Shown: positions 1-9,030 of the stretch, piece by piece | How positions within the stretch are numbered: the stretch's first letter is position 1 | Layout of the letters: each line of letters opens with the position of its first letter | NCBI GenBank assembly: GCA_030625325.1 | Contig: DAOURA010000010.1 | Location: 1-33,330, forward strand | Reading direction: 5' to 3' | Length of the DNA stretch: 33,330 nucleotides | Origin: Marinosulfonomonas sp. | GTDB taxonomy: Bacteria > Pseudomonadota > Alphaproteobacteria > Rhodobacterales > Rhodobacteraceae | Notes under the pieces: generated by a model | The model's database searches: none | Told to the model about the DNA's origin: nothing | What the model saw: the letters and a program-made list of their open reading frames with translations, nothing else | Position numbers and translations under genes: made by a program

Positions 1-386
1 ACCGTGCGGTAGGCCTTCATATCCGTGGTGCGGATTTTCAGCAGGTAATCAAACGCCCCGGCGATCATGTGACATTGTTCCACCTGCGCCAATTCTTGCA
101 CCGCATCGTTAAATTCCGACAGGGCGCGCTCGGATGTGTCCGACAGTTTGACCTCTACAAATGCCACCTGCTCAAGACGCATCATCGCCGGGTCAATGAT
201 CGCGCGAAACCCTTTGATATACCCATCTGATTGCAGTCGTTTGACCCGCACCTGACAGGGACTTTTGGACAGGCCAACCCGTTTGGCCAGATCGGTAATT
301 GGCAGGCGGCCCTCATGTCCAAGGATTTCAAGGATTTGCCGATCAAAACGGTCAAGTTGACCGATTGACGCTAGAATATCAGTCAT
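1..386 (-). CDS. putR: Lrp/AsnC-family regulator, likely PutR (C-terminus cut by window edge)
   Basis: The visible 128 residues have the Lrp/AsnC layout. An N-terminal helix-turn-helix begins LDRFDRQILEILGHEGRLP and continues through ITDLAKRVGLSKSPCQVRVK. The start of the RAM effector-binding domain follows (VEVKLSDTSERALSEFNDAV, then QCHMIAGAFDYLLKI). The ATG at 386 follows an AAGG about 12 bases upstream. It is transcribed divergently from putA with 117 bases between starts. In alphaproteobacteria this arrangement is typical of PutR, an Lrp-type activator of putA that responds to proline; this assignment rests on family and context. The last few dozen residues lie outside the window. A generic Lrp paralogue is the main alternative. 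Confidence 0.88.
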   Translation of the reverse strand, partial: MTDILASIGQLDRFDRQILEILGHEGRLPITDLAKRVGLSKSPCQVRVKRLQSDGYIKGFRAIIDPAMMRLEQVAFVEVKLSDTSERALSEFNDAVQELAQVEQCHMIAGAFDYLLKIRTTDMKAYRT

Positions 387-503
387 AACGGCTAATAACC
401 TTTCATAAATAGGGAATAAGATCGAAACATAGACAATACTCAGGAAACAAGACCTTGGAAATTTTTCTATGCTGACAGGTGTTACTTGGCAAGGAAAAAC
501 CCG
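387..503. promoter_or_regulatory. putR-putA divergent intergenic control region
   Basis: This 117-base region is AT-richer than its surroundings and must hold both promoters and, by analogy with other PutR systems, Lrp-type binding sites. A run TTGGAAATTTTTCTAT at about 454-469 is the most promoter-like stretch, but I cannot pair a convincing -35 and -10. A good ribosome binding site (AAGGA, 491-495) precedes the putA ATG at 504. Confidence 0.5.
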
Positions 504-3500
504 ATGAACAGCCTCAACCAACTACGCCAGATCATCCGACAGGCCCATTTGGCGAGCGATGGTGAAATCCTGCGCGACCTGCGTGCCACAACAACTGTGA
601 CACAAGAAATTCGCGCCCGGACCACCACGCGTGCCATCGCACTGGTCAGTGACATCCGCGCCCAACCCAACATGGGGTTGATGGAGGTATTTTTGGCTGA
701 ATACGGCCTGTCCACCGACGAAGGCGTCGCCCTGATGTGTCTGGCAGAGGCATTGTTGCGTGTCCCCGACAGCCAAACCATTGACGAACTGATCGACGAT
801 AAAATCACCCCGTCCGCGTGGAACGAACACCTTGGAAAATCCAGTTCGTCCCTGGTGAATGCATCAACCTGGGCGCTGATGCTGACGGGGAAGGTTTTAC
901 AGGACGGGAGGGGGGTTGGGGCATCCCTGAAAGGCGCGATCAAACGACTGGGCGAGCCAGTGATCCGGCGCGCGGTTCATCAGGCGATGAAGGAAATGGG
1001 CCGTCAGTTCGTATTGGGTGAAACCATCGAGGCGGCGATAAAGCGCGGCGAAAAGCAACAGGATAAGGGGTTCACCTATTCCTATGACATGTTGGGTGAG
1101 GCCGCTATGACAGCCGCCGATGCCGCCCGTAATTTTGATGAATACGCGGCGTCCATTCGCGCACTTGCCCCGCAATGCAAATCGGATGACATCCGCGACA
1201 ACCCCGGTATTTCGATAAAGCTGTCGGCGATTCACCCGCGCTATGACGCGACCCAACATGCCCGTGTCATGGCCGAACTTGCCCCCCGTGTGCAGGAGCT
1301 TGCGCAAATGGCGCGTGACGCCGGCATGGGGCTGAACATTGATGCCGAAGAGGCCGCCCGCCTTGACCTATCGCTGGATGTGATCGAAGCAGTGCTATCT
1401 GATCCGTCGCTGGCCGGATGGGATGGGTTTGGCGTTGTGGTGCAGGCCTACGGCAAACGGGCCGCACCGGTGATTGACTGGCTTTATGCGTTGGCAACCG
1501 GGCTGGATCGCAAAATCATGGTGCGGCTTGTGAAAGGCGCCTATTGGGACAGCGAAATAAAGCAGGCACAGGTCGAAGGGTTGAACGGTTTTCCGGTGTT
1601 TTCCCGCAAATCCGCCAGTGACGTTTCTTACATCTGCTGCGCGAAAAAACTGCTGATGATGGCGGATCGGATTTATCCACAATTTGCCACCCATAATGCC
1701 CATACCGTGGCGGCGGTGCTGGAATTGTCCCACGACAGGTCTGCATTTGAATTTCAGCGCCTGCATGGCATGGGCGAGGCGCTGCATGATCTGGTGATGG
1801 CTGATGCAGGGTCGCGTTGCCGTATATATGCCCCCGTTGGGACGCACCGCGATTTGCTGGCCTATCTGGTGCGTCGCCTGCTGGAAAATGGCGCCAACAG
1901 TTCGTTTGTTAATCAGATCGTGTCGGATGATGTGCCGGCAGATGAAATATGTGCCGATCCATTTGGGGCACTGGATGTTGAGCAGGCAAAAACCAATTCT
2001 GCCATCACCCACCCGCGTGCATTGTTCGGTGAAACCCGCGCCAATTCCAAGGGCTGGGATATTCGTGATCGTGACACCACCGCCAAACTGGATGCGGTCA
2101 GAAACCAGTTTAAAACCACCACATGGGACGCGGGCCCGATAACAGTTGCGCCGGTGCAGGGTAGCGAACGCCACCCCATAACAAACCCGGCAAACCCCGG
2201 TGATGTTTTGGGCCATGTTACACTGGCCTCAGCAACCGATGCGCAAAACGCCATTGCCAACGGGGGAGCATGGGATGCGAACCCACAAGTGCGCGCCGAT
2301 ACCCTGCGCCGGACCTCTGAGCTGTTCGAAGAAAACCATGCGGAGCTGTTTGCGGTACTGTGTCGAGAGGTCGGAAAAACCCCCGATGATGCCATTTCAG
2401 AACTGCGCGAAGCAGTGGATTTCTTGCGCTATTATGCCAGCGAAGGTGAGCGCCTGTCTGGCGCTGCGCCGCGCGGGATAATTTCCTGCATATCGCCCTG
2501 GAACTTTCCGCTGGCGATCTTTACCGGGCAGATCGCCGCCGCACTGGCCGCCGGTAACGGCGTGCTTGCCAAACCGGCCGAGCCAACACCGATCATCGCT
2601 CATATTGCTGTAGGTCTGATGCACCATGCCGGGGTGCCGGTGTCGGCGCTGCAATTGCTGCCGGGGCAGGGCGCGGTTGTTGGGGCTGCGATAACGGCAA
2701 GTAATCAGGTGGCTGGCGTGTGTTTCACCGGCTCAACCGCCACCGCCCAAACCATCAACCGGGCAATGGCAACCACCATGGCGCCCGAGGCCCCATTGAT
2801 CGCAGAAACCGGCGGCATCAATGCCATGATTGTCGATAGCACGGCCCTGCCCGAACAGGCGGTGCAGGACATCGTCACATCGGCCTTCAGATCGGCGGGC
2901 CAGCGTTGTTCGGCCTTGCGGATTTTGTATGTGCAGGATGATGTGGCCGACAATCTGCTGGAAATGTTGTTTGGCGCAATGGATGAACTGTGCGTGGCCG
3001 ACCCGTGGGATTACGCCACTGACCTTGGTCCGGTCATTGATGAAGGTGCAAAAAAAACCATTGTTGAGCACATTGAAACCGCGCGCCAGAACGGGCGACT
3101 TTTGAAGCAGGTATCCGCACCTGTGACAGGCACCTTTGTTGGCCCCGCAGTGATATCAGTTGATGGCATCTCTGATATTGAACAGGAAATTTTCGGCCCC
3201 GTGCTGCATGTGGCGCGATTTAGCGCCGAGCAGTTGGATCAGGTCATCGATGATATCAACCAACGGGGCTATGGCCTGACCTTTGGTATGCATTCGCGCA
3301 TTGATGACCGGATTGCAAAGGCAACATCGCGTATTCGCGCGGGAAACACCTATATAAACCGCAACCAGATCGGTGCCGTTGTTGCCAGCCAACCTTTTGG
3401 CGGGGAAGGCTTGTCCGGCACCGGCCCCAAGGCGGGGGGGCCAAACTATGTAGAACGTTTCACCTGCGCACAGGTGCTGCACCCCAAAATGCAAACCGGA

Positions 3501-3983
3501 AATGCAGTCGATGCCAGCCATGTGCAGATGGCCATAAATGCCTGCAAAACACCAAATGAGCCACTTAGCTGCCGCCCTATGGCTGGCCCAACCGGCGAAA
3601 GCAATCAGCTATCAACCTATGGGCGGGGGGTGATTTTGTGCCTTGGTGTCAGTGCGCAAGATGCCCGGATACAGGCGCAAACTGCCCGCCAGAACGGCTG
3701 TGCCCCCCTGATCATCGCACCGGGGGCAAATGAACCCGGTGAAATTGACGGTGTTCTGAACGTCGGTGCCCTGACAACACTTACCGGGTTTGACGGGGTG
3801 GTACTGTGGGGTGAAATTGTGGGGCAGATCATGGCACGCCGCGCCTTGGCTGCGCGCGATGGGGCCATTTTGCCGCTGGTCACTGAGCGGCATTTTGAAG
3901 CCCGCTGCCGGGTTGAACGCCACATCTGCATCGACACAACTGCCGCAGGTGGCAACGTATCCCTGTTGGCGGCTGTGGGTTAA
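504..3983 (+). CDS. putA: Bifunctional proline dehydrogenase / P5C dehydrogenase PutA
   Basis: PutA oxidises proline to glutamate in two steps, with an FAD proline dehydrogenase and an NAD-dependent P5C (glutamate semialdehyde) dehydrogenase. The N-terminal half has proline dehydrogenase motifs: [31 protein letters not shown] and [16 protein letters not shown]. The second half is an aldehyde dehydrogenase with [23 protein letters not shown], the general base Glu768 (ETGG) and the nucleophile Cys802 (GQRCS). A C-terminal extension of about 150 residues follows, as in longer PutA proteins. There is no N-terminal ribbon-helix-helix DNA-binding domain, so regulation is expected from PutR. I chose the ATG at 504 because AAGGA lies 8 bases upstream; a TTG in frame at 486 has no such site. 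Length 1159 residues. Confidence 0.97.
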   Translation: MNSLNQLRQIIRQAHLASDGEILRDLRATTTVTQEIRARTTTRAIALVSDIRAQPNMGLMEVFLAEYGLSTDEGVALMCLAEALLRVPDSQTIDELIDDKITPSAWNEHLGKSSSSLVNASTWALMLTGKVLQDGRGVGASLKGAIKRLGEPVIRRAVHQAMKEMGRQFVLGETIEAAIKRGEKQQDKGFTYSYDMLGEAAMTAADAARNFDEYAASIRALAPQCKSDDIRDNPGISIKLSAIHPRYDATQHARVMAELAPRVQELAQMARDAGMGLNIDAEEAARLDLSLDVIEAVLSDPSLAGWDGFGVVVQAYGKRAAPVIDWLYALATGLDRKIMVRLVKGAYWDSEIKQAQVEGLNGFPVFSRKSASDVSYICCAKKLLMMADRIYPQFATHNAHTVAAVLELSHDRSAFEFQRLHGMGEALHDLVMADAGSRCRIYAPVGTHRDLLAYLVRRLLENGANSSFVNQIVSDDVPADEICADPFGALDVEQAKTNSAITHPRALFGETRANSKGWDIRDRDTTAKLDAVRNQFKTTTWDAGPITVAPVQGSERHPITNPANPGDVLGHVTLASATDAQNAIANGGAWDANPQVRADTLRRTSELFEENHAELFAVLCREVGKTPDDAISELREAVDFLRYYASEGERLSGAAPRGIISCISPWNFPLAIFTGQIAAALAAGNGVLAKPAEPTPIIAHIAVGLMHHAGVPVSALQLLPGQGAVVGAAITASNQVAGVCFTGSTATAQTINRAMATTMAPEAPLIAETGGINAMIVDSTALPEQAVQDIVTSAFRSAGQRCSALRILYVQDDVADNLLEMLFGAMDELCVADPWDYATDLGPVIDEGAKKTIVEHIETARQNGRLLKQVSAPVTGTFVGPAVISVDGISDIEQEIFGPVLHVARFSAEQLDQVIDDINQRGYGLTFGMHSRIDDRIAKATSRIRAGNTYINRNQIGAVVASQPFGGEGLSGTGPKAGGPNYVERFTCAQVLHPKMQTGNAVDASHVQMAINACKTPNEPLSCRPMAGPTGESNQLSTYGRGVILCLGVSAQDARIQAQTARQNGCAPLIIAPGANEPGEIDGVLNVGALTTLTGFDGVVLWGEIVGQIMARRALAARDGAILPLVTERHFEARCRVERHICIDTTAAGGNVSLLAAVG

Positions 3984-4022
3984 AGTAATTTTGGTTTGCG
4001 CCGCGCTGGCGCGCGTCGCGGT

Positions 4023-4100
4023 GCCTCCGGCGGGGATACTTTTGCAAAGATGAAAGTAAAAGTGGCTTCGAGTTGGCTCAAATATCCCCCGAGCGGAGCG
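4023..4100. repeat. Inverted pair of the dispersed post-stop element between putA and dtd
   Basis: The left arm (4023-4056) begins GCCTCCGGCGGGGATA and continues into TTTTGCAAAGATGAAAG. The right arm (4077-4100) is a related copy on the other strand, whose reverse complement reads CGCTCCGCTCGGGGGATATT followed by TGAG. Each arm therefore reads in the sense direction of the gene it follows (putA or dtd). Related copies lie at 26355-26388 and 30013-30081. I infer a family of dispersed intergenic repeats; its function is unknown, with transcript 3'-end processing or termination as candidates. Confidence 0.6.
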
Positions 4101-4120
4101 AAGTCGCACGAAGTGCTGAT

Positions 4121-4141
4121 AAAAATGCGCCGCAAGGCGCA
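4121..4141 (-). terminator. Intrinsic terminator of dtd
   Basis: On the minus strand the hairpin TGCGCC-TTGC-GGCGCA is followed directly by TTTTTATC. It starts 7 bases after the dtd stop codon. A six-base-pair GC stem, a four-base loop and a U-run fit a rho-independent terminator for dtd and possibly for the whole upstream minus-strand module. Confidence 0.8.
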
Positions 4142-4148
4142 CCGTTTG

Positions 4149-4586
4149 TCAGGTGTCCAGCCAGATCGTAACGGGGCCGTCGTTCACAAGTGATACGGCC
4201 ATGTCGGCGCCAAATTCACCGGTTTGAACCGGTACGCCAAGTTCGTGCAGTTCACGGGCGAAAAGTTCATACAGTTCCCGCCCCCTGTCCGGGGCGGCGG
4301 CGCTGGAAAAGCCGGGGCGATTGCCGCGCGAGGTATCGGCGGCCAATGTGAACTGGCTAACCACCAGTGCGCTGGCGCCAATGTCCAGCAGGGATCGGTT
4401 CATTCGGTCCGCGTCATCGCGAAAAATCCGCAGCTTGGATATTTTGCTGGCCAGAGTGCCGGCGTTTGTTTCTGTGTCGCCCTGCATTGCGCAGATCAAT
4501 ACCAGCAAACCGCCATCAATTTTTGCGATAACATCGCCACCCACAGTGACCGAGGCGTGGCTGACCCTTTGAATTAGTGCCCGCAT
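4149..4586 (-). CDS. dtd: D-aminoacyl-tRNA deacylase (DTD)
   Basis: DTD hydrolyses D-amino acids mischarged on tRNA, a cytoplasmic proofreading step. The 145-residue product has the usual length and opens [17 protein letters not shown]. It carries the family motif [20 protein letters not shown], containing the SQFTL cross-subunit segment. Near the C-terminus [20 protein letters not shown] matches the Gly-cisPro-like NxGPVT region ([11 protein letters not shown]). The reading frame stays open upstream to 4679, but MRALIQRV at 4586 is the family start. It lies 46 bases after the zinc-ribbon gene on the same strand, so it may be the last gene of that operon. A clear intrinsic terminator follows. 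Confidence 0.95.
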   Translation of the reverse strand: MRALIQRVSHASVTVGGDVIAKIDGGLLVLICAMQGDTETNAGTLASKISKLRIFRDDADRMNRSLLDIGASALVVSQFTLAADTSRGNRPGFSSAAAPDRGRELYELFARELHELGVPVQTGEFGADMAVSLVNDGPVTIWLDT

Positions 4587-4632
4587 CAGCCGTGCCCCCC
4601 ATTGCCATTGCTGTTTTGCCGGATCGTGCCTG

Positions 4633-5721
4633 TCATTGCTGGGTTGAGACATAATAGGCGATGGCAGCAATGATTGCACTGATGATCAGCACCGCAAAGG
4701 TGATCTTCCAGGCCGACCAGGGCCGTTCCCCCTGCACCCGCCCGGTGCGCCCGTTCACCACAAAGCGATAGCTTTTGCCCCGGTATTTATAGGCCGCCAG
4801 CCAGACCGGCAGCAGTACGTGTTTAAAGGTCACATCACTGGTCGTGGTCCGGACCTTATGGATCCTTTGGCGATCGCCACCGATGTCATTGCGCACATCG
4901 CCCCGGATTACCCCATCCATGTGGGCGCGGGCCTCGGTATAGGCATCTACCAGTTCAACGGTGTAGCCCTCGGCGCGAAACCCGGCCAGAAATTCGGGGC
5001 GATAGGGGGCCAGTTTGTCCAGATCCCAGGGTTGCAGCGCATCCGTGTATCGTTTCGGAAGCGACTTTGACGCCAGCACCAGCACGTCATTGAACCAGCG
5101 CGCCACCCGCCCGGAAACCGAATTCCACCGTACCTTTTGCACCTGACGTTGTTCAGATTTACCATCACGTTGCACGGTTTCGGTGACGTAGTATTCGGTG
5201 CCCCGTTCGCCGCGATAGGTGCTTTTGGTGTCGGCGTCAAACGTCCAGTAGGGCACGTAAATGCCTTCCAGTTTTCGCCCCTTGCGGGCGTATTCCTGCA
5301 ACCCGTTTGGCGCAAACCACAGGCGGCCCAGCCATTTGGTCATGGCGTCGCGCCCGTCTTTTTCATCCAGGGCGAAGGGTAAAACGCCCTGTGGTTTTAT
5401 CTGGCGGTGGGTGCCGGTGTCGGTGACAACCGGGGTGGCGCAAAACGGGCATTCCGCCGCGTGATCGACCGAATTAAATTCAACATGCGCCCCGCAATTT
5501 GGGCAGGACAGAACCCGAATTTCTTCGATGTCACGGGCGGGCAGGGCGGCATCAATTGCGCGCTGATAATCCAGCTCGGCAATCTTGTCTCCCTTGGCCC
5601 CGCCTGTCGGGATATCCTGATCGCCACCACAATGATCACACGATAATTTGCCCTGATCCGGGGCAAAGCGTAAATCACTGCCGCATGTGTCACAGGGAAA
5701 CCTGTGTTCCTGATTGGCCAT
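4633..5721 (-). CDS. Double zinc-ribbon protein with C-terminal membrane helix
   Basis: The 362-residue product has two N-terminal treble-Cys ribbons. Cys10/13 pair with Cys28/31 (CDTCG and CDHCGG), and Cys73/76 with Cys91/94 (CPNCG and CPFCA). A middle domain of about 200 residues follows ([20 protein letters not shown], then [20 protein letters not shown]). A single hydrophobic segment at the C-terminus ([20 protein letters not shown]) should anchor it in the inner membrane. Close relatives are often misnamed 'primosomal protein N, superfamily II helicase'; no helicase motif is visible. The start at 5721 has GGA 9 bases upstream; it begins 17 bases after the SPFH gene stop. Zinc-ribbon partners of SPFH/TelA genes are known from Ter-type stress neighbourhoods; the biochemical role is unknown. 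Confidence 0.85.
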   Translation of the reverse strand: MANQEHRFPCDTCGSDLRFAPDQGKLSCDHCGGDQDIPTGGAKGDKIAELDYQRAIDAALPARDIEEIRVLSCPNCGAHVEFNSVDHAAECPFCATPVVTDTGTHRQIKPQGVLPFALDEKDGRDAMTKWLGRLWFAPNGLQEYARKGRKLEGIYVPYWTFDADTKSTYRGERGTEYYVTETVQRDGKSEQRQVQKVRWNSVSGRVARWFNDVLVLASKSLPKRYTDALQPWDLDKLAPYRPEFLAGFRAEGYTVELVDAYTEARAHMDGVIRGDVRNDIGGDRQRIHKVRTTTSDVTFKHVLLPVWLAAYKYRGKSYRFVVNGRTGRVQGERPWSAWKITFAVLIISAIIAAIAYYVSTQQ

Positions 5722-5738
5722 TTGGTTTTCCGATCGGC

Positions 5739-6836
5739 CTATCCGGCAGGTGGCGGCGGTGGGGGCGGCATGACGGTGAACAACTGGGCCAGTTCCATCA
5801 CGTCCTGTGCCTTGATCCATCCGTCCTGTCCGGCAGTCCAGACCATGCTGGCCCGGCTTAGGCCGCCATCACCTGCCATCCGCCCCATTGCGGCCCTGGA
5901 AAATGGTCCTGTGGTTTGGCCGTTCTCGGCCACATGCCAGACCTTTTCAACCGGTGGCGGGGGTGGGGCCATCGCCGCGGGGGCAACCTGTGTTTGCATG
6001 TTTTGCGCCATTGCCATGCCCATGCCCATGCCCATACCGGCGGCCATTCCACCACCGGCGGGGTTTTGGGCGGCTGTGGTCATCGCCTCGGCTGCGGAAA
6101 ACTGGGTGAATTTGCCCAGATCCCCCGCCAGCCCAATTGATGTGCGTTTATCAAGAACTGCTTCAACGGCAGGGGGCAGGCTGATGTTTTCGATATATAG
6201 CTCGGGCATGTTTAGCCCGTATTGTTCCAGCGTGCCGGAAATTTCGGCGGCGATCAGCTTGCTTAGGTCACCCGTGTTGGCGGCCATATCCAGAACCGGA
6301 ATGCCACTGCCCGACACCACGCGCGAAAATTCCTGCACGATGATGTTGCGAACCTGAAAACTAATCTCGTCCATGGTGAATTCGCCGTCTGTACCGACGA
6401 TTTCCGTCAGGAACCTTGCGGCGTCCGACACCCGGACCGAATAGGTGCCATAGGCGCGCAGGCGCACAGGCCCAAATTCGGGGTCACGGGCAATGATCGG
6501 GTTCTTGGTGCCCCATTTCAGATCATTAAAGCGCGTTGTGTTGACGAAATAGATTTCGGATTTGAACGGCGACTGAAACCCGTGATCCCAGTGGTTCAGG
6601 GTGGTCATGATCGGCATGTTATTGGTTTCCAGCATATACATGCCGGGGGTGAACACATCTGCCAACTGGCCTTCGTGGATGAACACCGCCGCCTGACCGG
6701 CCCGCACGGTTAGTTTGGCACCGTATTTAATTTCATGATCTTCGCGTTCAAACCGCCAGACCATGGTATCGCGGCTGTCATCCACCCAGTGGATGACGTC
6801 AATAAATTCGTCGGTCAGAAAATCCAGAATACCCAT
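5739..6836 (-). CDS. SPFH-domain protein (YdjI-like) with C-terminal GYF domain
   Basis: Residues about 1-270 form an SPFH/band-7-like domain of the YdjI type. They begin MGILDFLTDEFIDVIHWVDD, followed by GAKLTVRAGQAAVFIHEGQL and FSRVVSGSGIPVLDMAANTG. A low-complexity linker rich in Gly-Met and Gln (GMAAGMGMGMGMAMAQNMQ) and a proline run (APPPPPVEK) follow. The C-terminus is a GYF_2-type domain (VWHVAENGQTTGPFSRAAMG ... MVWTAGQDGWIKAQDVMELA) ending in a Pro-rich tail. SPFH proteins assemble membrane-associated scaffolds and GYF domains bind Pro-rich peptides, so this protein may recruit partners to a membrane platform; that is inference. AGGAG lies 7 bases before the ATG. Homologues are sometimes labelled 'virion core protein', which is misleading. 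Confidence 0.9.
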   Translation of the reverse strand: MGILDFLTDEFIDVIHWVDDSRDTMVWRFEREDHEIKYGAKLTVRAGQAAVFIHEGQLADVFTPGMYMLETNNMPIMTTLNHWDHGFQSPFKSEIYFVNTTRFNDLKWGTKNPIIARDPEFGPVRLRAYGTYSVRVSDAARFLTEIVGTDGEFTMDEISFQVRNIIVQEFSRVVSGSGIPVLDMAANTGDLSKLIAAEISGTLEQYGLNMPELYIENISLPPAVEAVLDKRTSIGLAGDLGKFTQFSAAEAMTTAAQNPAGGGMAAGMGMGMGMAMAQNMQTQVAPAAMAPPPPPVEKVWHVAENGQTTGPFSRAAMGRMAGDGGLSRASMVWTAGQDGWIKAQDVMELAQLFTVMPPPPPPPAG

Positions 6837-6862
6837 TATTCATCTCCTAATTTTTTGTTGTT

Positions 6863-7813
6863 CTAACTTTGCCCGCCCAGCAGTTCATTGGCAATCACTT
6901 CTGCCTGTACGCGTGCCGTGTCGGGGGACATGCCCGGCACCATTCGGGGGTCATACAGCATGCGCAACAGCAGTTCGTCGTGGTTGGTCAACAGGCCGAA
7001 TTCTTCGTCGTCGTTAAACACCGATGGTCGCGCCGCCGGGCTGTCGTTTGACAGGCCCAGCCCTTGGGCAATTTCTTCGTGGATGCACGACAGGCGCATC
7101 AGGTCGGGGTGTTCACCACGAATGATTGCCAGCGCCTGACTATAGGTGCCGGTTGCACCGGGATCCAGCGCCAGCACCAGACAAAAGGTTGAGCGCGCCA
7201 TATCAATGACGGCTTTCAGGGCGGCTTCGTCAATGCCCGGCAGAATTTCACGAATTTGCGGGGCAAGGGCGCGACGTTCGGCTTCGTTCACCACGAAAAC
7301 ATGGAAATTTGCGCCATCACGCACCTGACGGATGGGCAATTTGGTAACCCGCGACAGGCGGGCCGCGTAAGTCACGATATTGCCGCGGTCCAGCGTCTTT
7401 TGTGCGGCGGGTATGCTGGCGCCAAACTTAACCTTCATGCGGATCGGTTCGGCCCATTTGCGCAGCTGGCTGGACGTTTGGCGCGCCACAATGCGCCCGC
7501 CAATGGATGCATATTCGTCAAACAGGGCGATGCGCACAAAATTATCCACCAGATTGCGGGTCGTGATCGGGGTATCCGGCCCGCCACCGTCCTGACGTAA
7601 CAACCCCTGGGTCAGCAGGCTGGACTGCACCCGGCCGTAATAGCGCGACAAGGCCAGGCTTTCGGCGGTCGGGCCGTTGGTGCCGTCATCCATAATGTCG
7701 GGCGGGTTGGGGGACGCCGGGCCTTGAAATGTGCCAATGTCACACCCGGCCAGCCCCGTTAAAAAGGCGGCCAGAATGACCTTGCGCGCAATGCTTGTGA
7801 ACCCGGTTATCAC
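6863..7813 (-). CDS. DUF2927 lipoprotein with HExxQ motif
   Basis: The product has a lipoprotein signal peptide (basic IARK, then VILAAFLTGLAGC with lipobox LAGC at residues 21-24). A DUF2927-type domain follows. Its best segment is SCIHEEIAQGLGLSND, followed by VFNDDEEFGLLTNHDELLLR and MLYDPRMVPGM. The HEEIAQ stretch resembles a metallopeptidase HExxH site with Gln in place of the second His; catalytic activity is untested. The frame extends to a TTG at 7846 inside telA, but the GTG at 7813, 7 bases after the telA stop, gives a normal signal peptide of 23 residues, so I prefer it (316 residues). Neither start has a strong ribosome binding site, which suggests translational coupling to telA. 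It is probably attached to the outer or inner membrane facing the periplasm. Confidence 0.8.
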   Translation of the reverse strand: MITGFTSIARKVILAAFLTGLAGCDIGTFQGPASPNPPDIMDDGTNGPTAESLALSRYYGRVQSSLLTQGLLRQDGGGPDTPITTRNLVDNFVRIALFDEYASIGGRIVARQTSSQLRKWAEPIRMKVKFGASIPAAQKTLDRGNIVTYAARLSRVTKLPIRQVRDGANFHVFVVNEAERRALAPQIREILPGIDEAALKAVIDMARSTFCLVLALDPGATGTYSQALAIIRGEHPDLMRLSCIHEEIAQGLGLSNDSPAARPSVFNDDEEFGLLTNHDELLLRMLYDPRMVPGMSPDTARVQAEVIANELLGGQS

Positions 7814-7820
7814 CCTGTTG

Positions 7821-9014
7821 TCAGCTTTGCGAAACCGAGGTGCCAACGTTGTCGCCGGTGCCGTCCTTGCGGGCCTTGGCCGAGGCCAGTGTATCCTTCA
7901 GTTCAACCTCCATTTTTTTCAGTTCAACTTCTGCGGCGGTGCGGTTGCGCTTACCTTCGTCCGCGATCGACAGGCTGTCTTCAATCGTGGCAATCAGTTC
8001 TGCGTTGGCAACCTTGATGGCCTCAATATCAAACACGCCGCGTTCCATTTCTTCGCGTACCGTGCGGTTGGCTTGCCGTAGGTTCTTGGCATTGGCTGTC
8101 AGTAATTCATTGGTCAGGTCATTGGCGTCTTTGACGGCGGCTGCGGCCTCGGCTGAACGCTGAATGGTGACGGCCTGTGCCAGTTGGGTTTCCCACAGGG
8201 GCACGGTATTGACCAATGTTGAATTGATCTTGGTGACCAGTGATTTGTCATTTTCCTGAACCAGCCGGATTGATGGCAAGGATTGCATTGTCACCTGACG
8301 GGTCAGTTTCAGATCATGCACCCGGCGTTCCAGATCATCACGCGCAGCACGCAGGTCGCGCAATTCCTGCGCCCGCATCACGGCCTGATCTTCTGGCGCG
8401 TCTTCCACGGCCTTTTCAAGGGCAGGAATATCGCCCCCATCCAGTTCTGCCAGTTTTTCTTCACCGGCCGTTATATACAGTGCCAGTTCATCATAAAATT
8501 CCAGCGTCTTTTCATACAGAACATCCAGTGATTTGATGTCTTTCAGCAGGGTGTGTTCATGGGCCAGCAGATTATCAGTTACCATATCCAGTTGTCCCTG
8601 AACGGTTTCAAACCGGGCCACGAATCTGGCAAACGGGGCTGCGCGCCCCAACAGTTTTTCCCACAGGGAACGCTTGCGCCGCACGTCCAGTTCGCTGATC
8701 GAAAACCCCCGGATGGTGGTGACAATTTCGCGCAGTGAATCCCCCGCAGGGCCGGCGTCTTTGTTGCGCACATCGGCCAGCATGGATTGGCTGATTTCCT
8801 GCAACTCGGCCTGCGCGGCCGAGCCAAAACTGATGATTGACCCGGTGTTTCCCATGTCAATTTCGCCCATGCGCTTTTTGATGCCCGCGGCAAGGGGTGC
8901 GTCGGCCTCGGCCAATGGCACCAGTGCTGTGGCGGGTTCGGGCAAATGGACGGCTGTTACTTCTTCCAGCATTTTCAGATCACTGGCGGCCTTTTGGCGA
9001 ACTGTCTCGGTCAT
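7821..9014 (-). CDS. telA: Toxic-anion (tellurite) resistance protein, TelA family
   Basis: The 397-residue, largely alpha-helical soluble product matches the TelA/KlaA family. Diagnostic stretches are IISFGSAAQAELQEISQSML, ELDVRRKRSLWEKLLGRAAP, VTMQSLPSIRLVQENDKSLV and VNTVPLWETQLAQAVTIQRS. Long helices suggest coiled-coil assembly (QAVMRAQELRDLRAARDDLE). TelA proteins are tied to tellurite and other toxic-anion or envelope stress, but their biochemistry is unresolved. I chose the ATG at 9014, preceded by AAGGA. It follows the XpaC-like gene by 16 bases, and overlaps nothing downstream if the DUF2927 gene starts at 7813. Confidence 0.92.
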   Translation of the reverse strand: MTETVRQKAASDLKMLEEVTAVHLPEPATALVPLAEADAPLAAGIKKRMGEIDMGNTGSIISFGSAAQAELQEISQSMLADVRNKDAGPAGDSLREIVTTIRGFSISELDVRRKRSLWEKLLGRAAPFARFVARFETVQGQLDMVTDNLLAHEHTLLKDIKSLDVLYEKTLEFYDELALYITAGEEKLAELDGGDIPALEKAVEDAPEDQAVMRAQELRDLRAARDDLERRVHDLKLTRQVTMQSLPSIRLVQENDKSLVTKINSTLVNTVPLWETQLAQAVTIQRSAEAAAAVKDANDLTNELLTANAKNLRQANRTVREEMERGVFDIEAIKVANAELIATIEDSLSIADEGKRNRTAAEVELKKMEVELKDTLASAKARKDGTGDNVGTSVSQS

Positions 9015-9030
9015 GGGGTTTTTCCTTATT

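Noticed and set aside
486-503. TTG start for putA six codons upstream
   Set aside because: The ATG at 504 has AAGGA at good spacing; the TTG has no ribosome binding site.
1395-2216. Long antisense open frame inside putA
   Set aside because: It lies opposite a clearly conserved coding region, has no family pattern and reflects GC-rich codon structure.
4633-5721. Naming the zinc-ribbon protein PriA-like helicase
   Set aside because: No Walker A or helicase motif is visible; only the Cys ribbons could have prompted that label.
5704-6357. Plus-strand frame opposite the SPFH gene
   Set aside because: It mirrors the Gly-Met and Pro repeats of the true gene and has no ribosome binding site or domain.
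5739-6836. Viral origin for the SPFH gene ('virion core protein')
   Set aside because: The SPFH and GYF domains and the bacterial neighbourhood explain it, and no phage genes are near.
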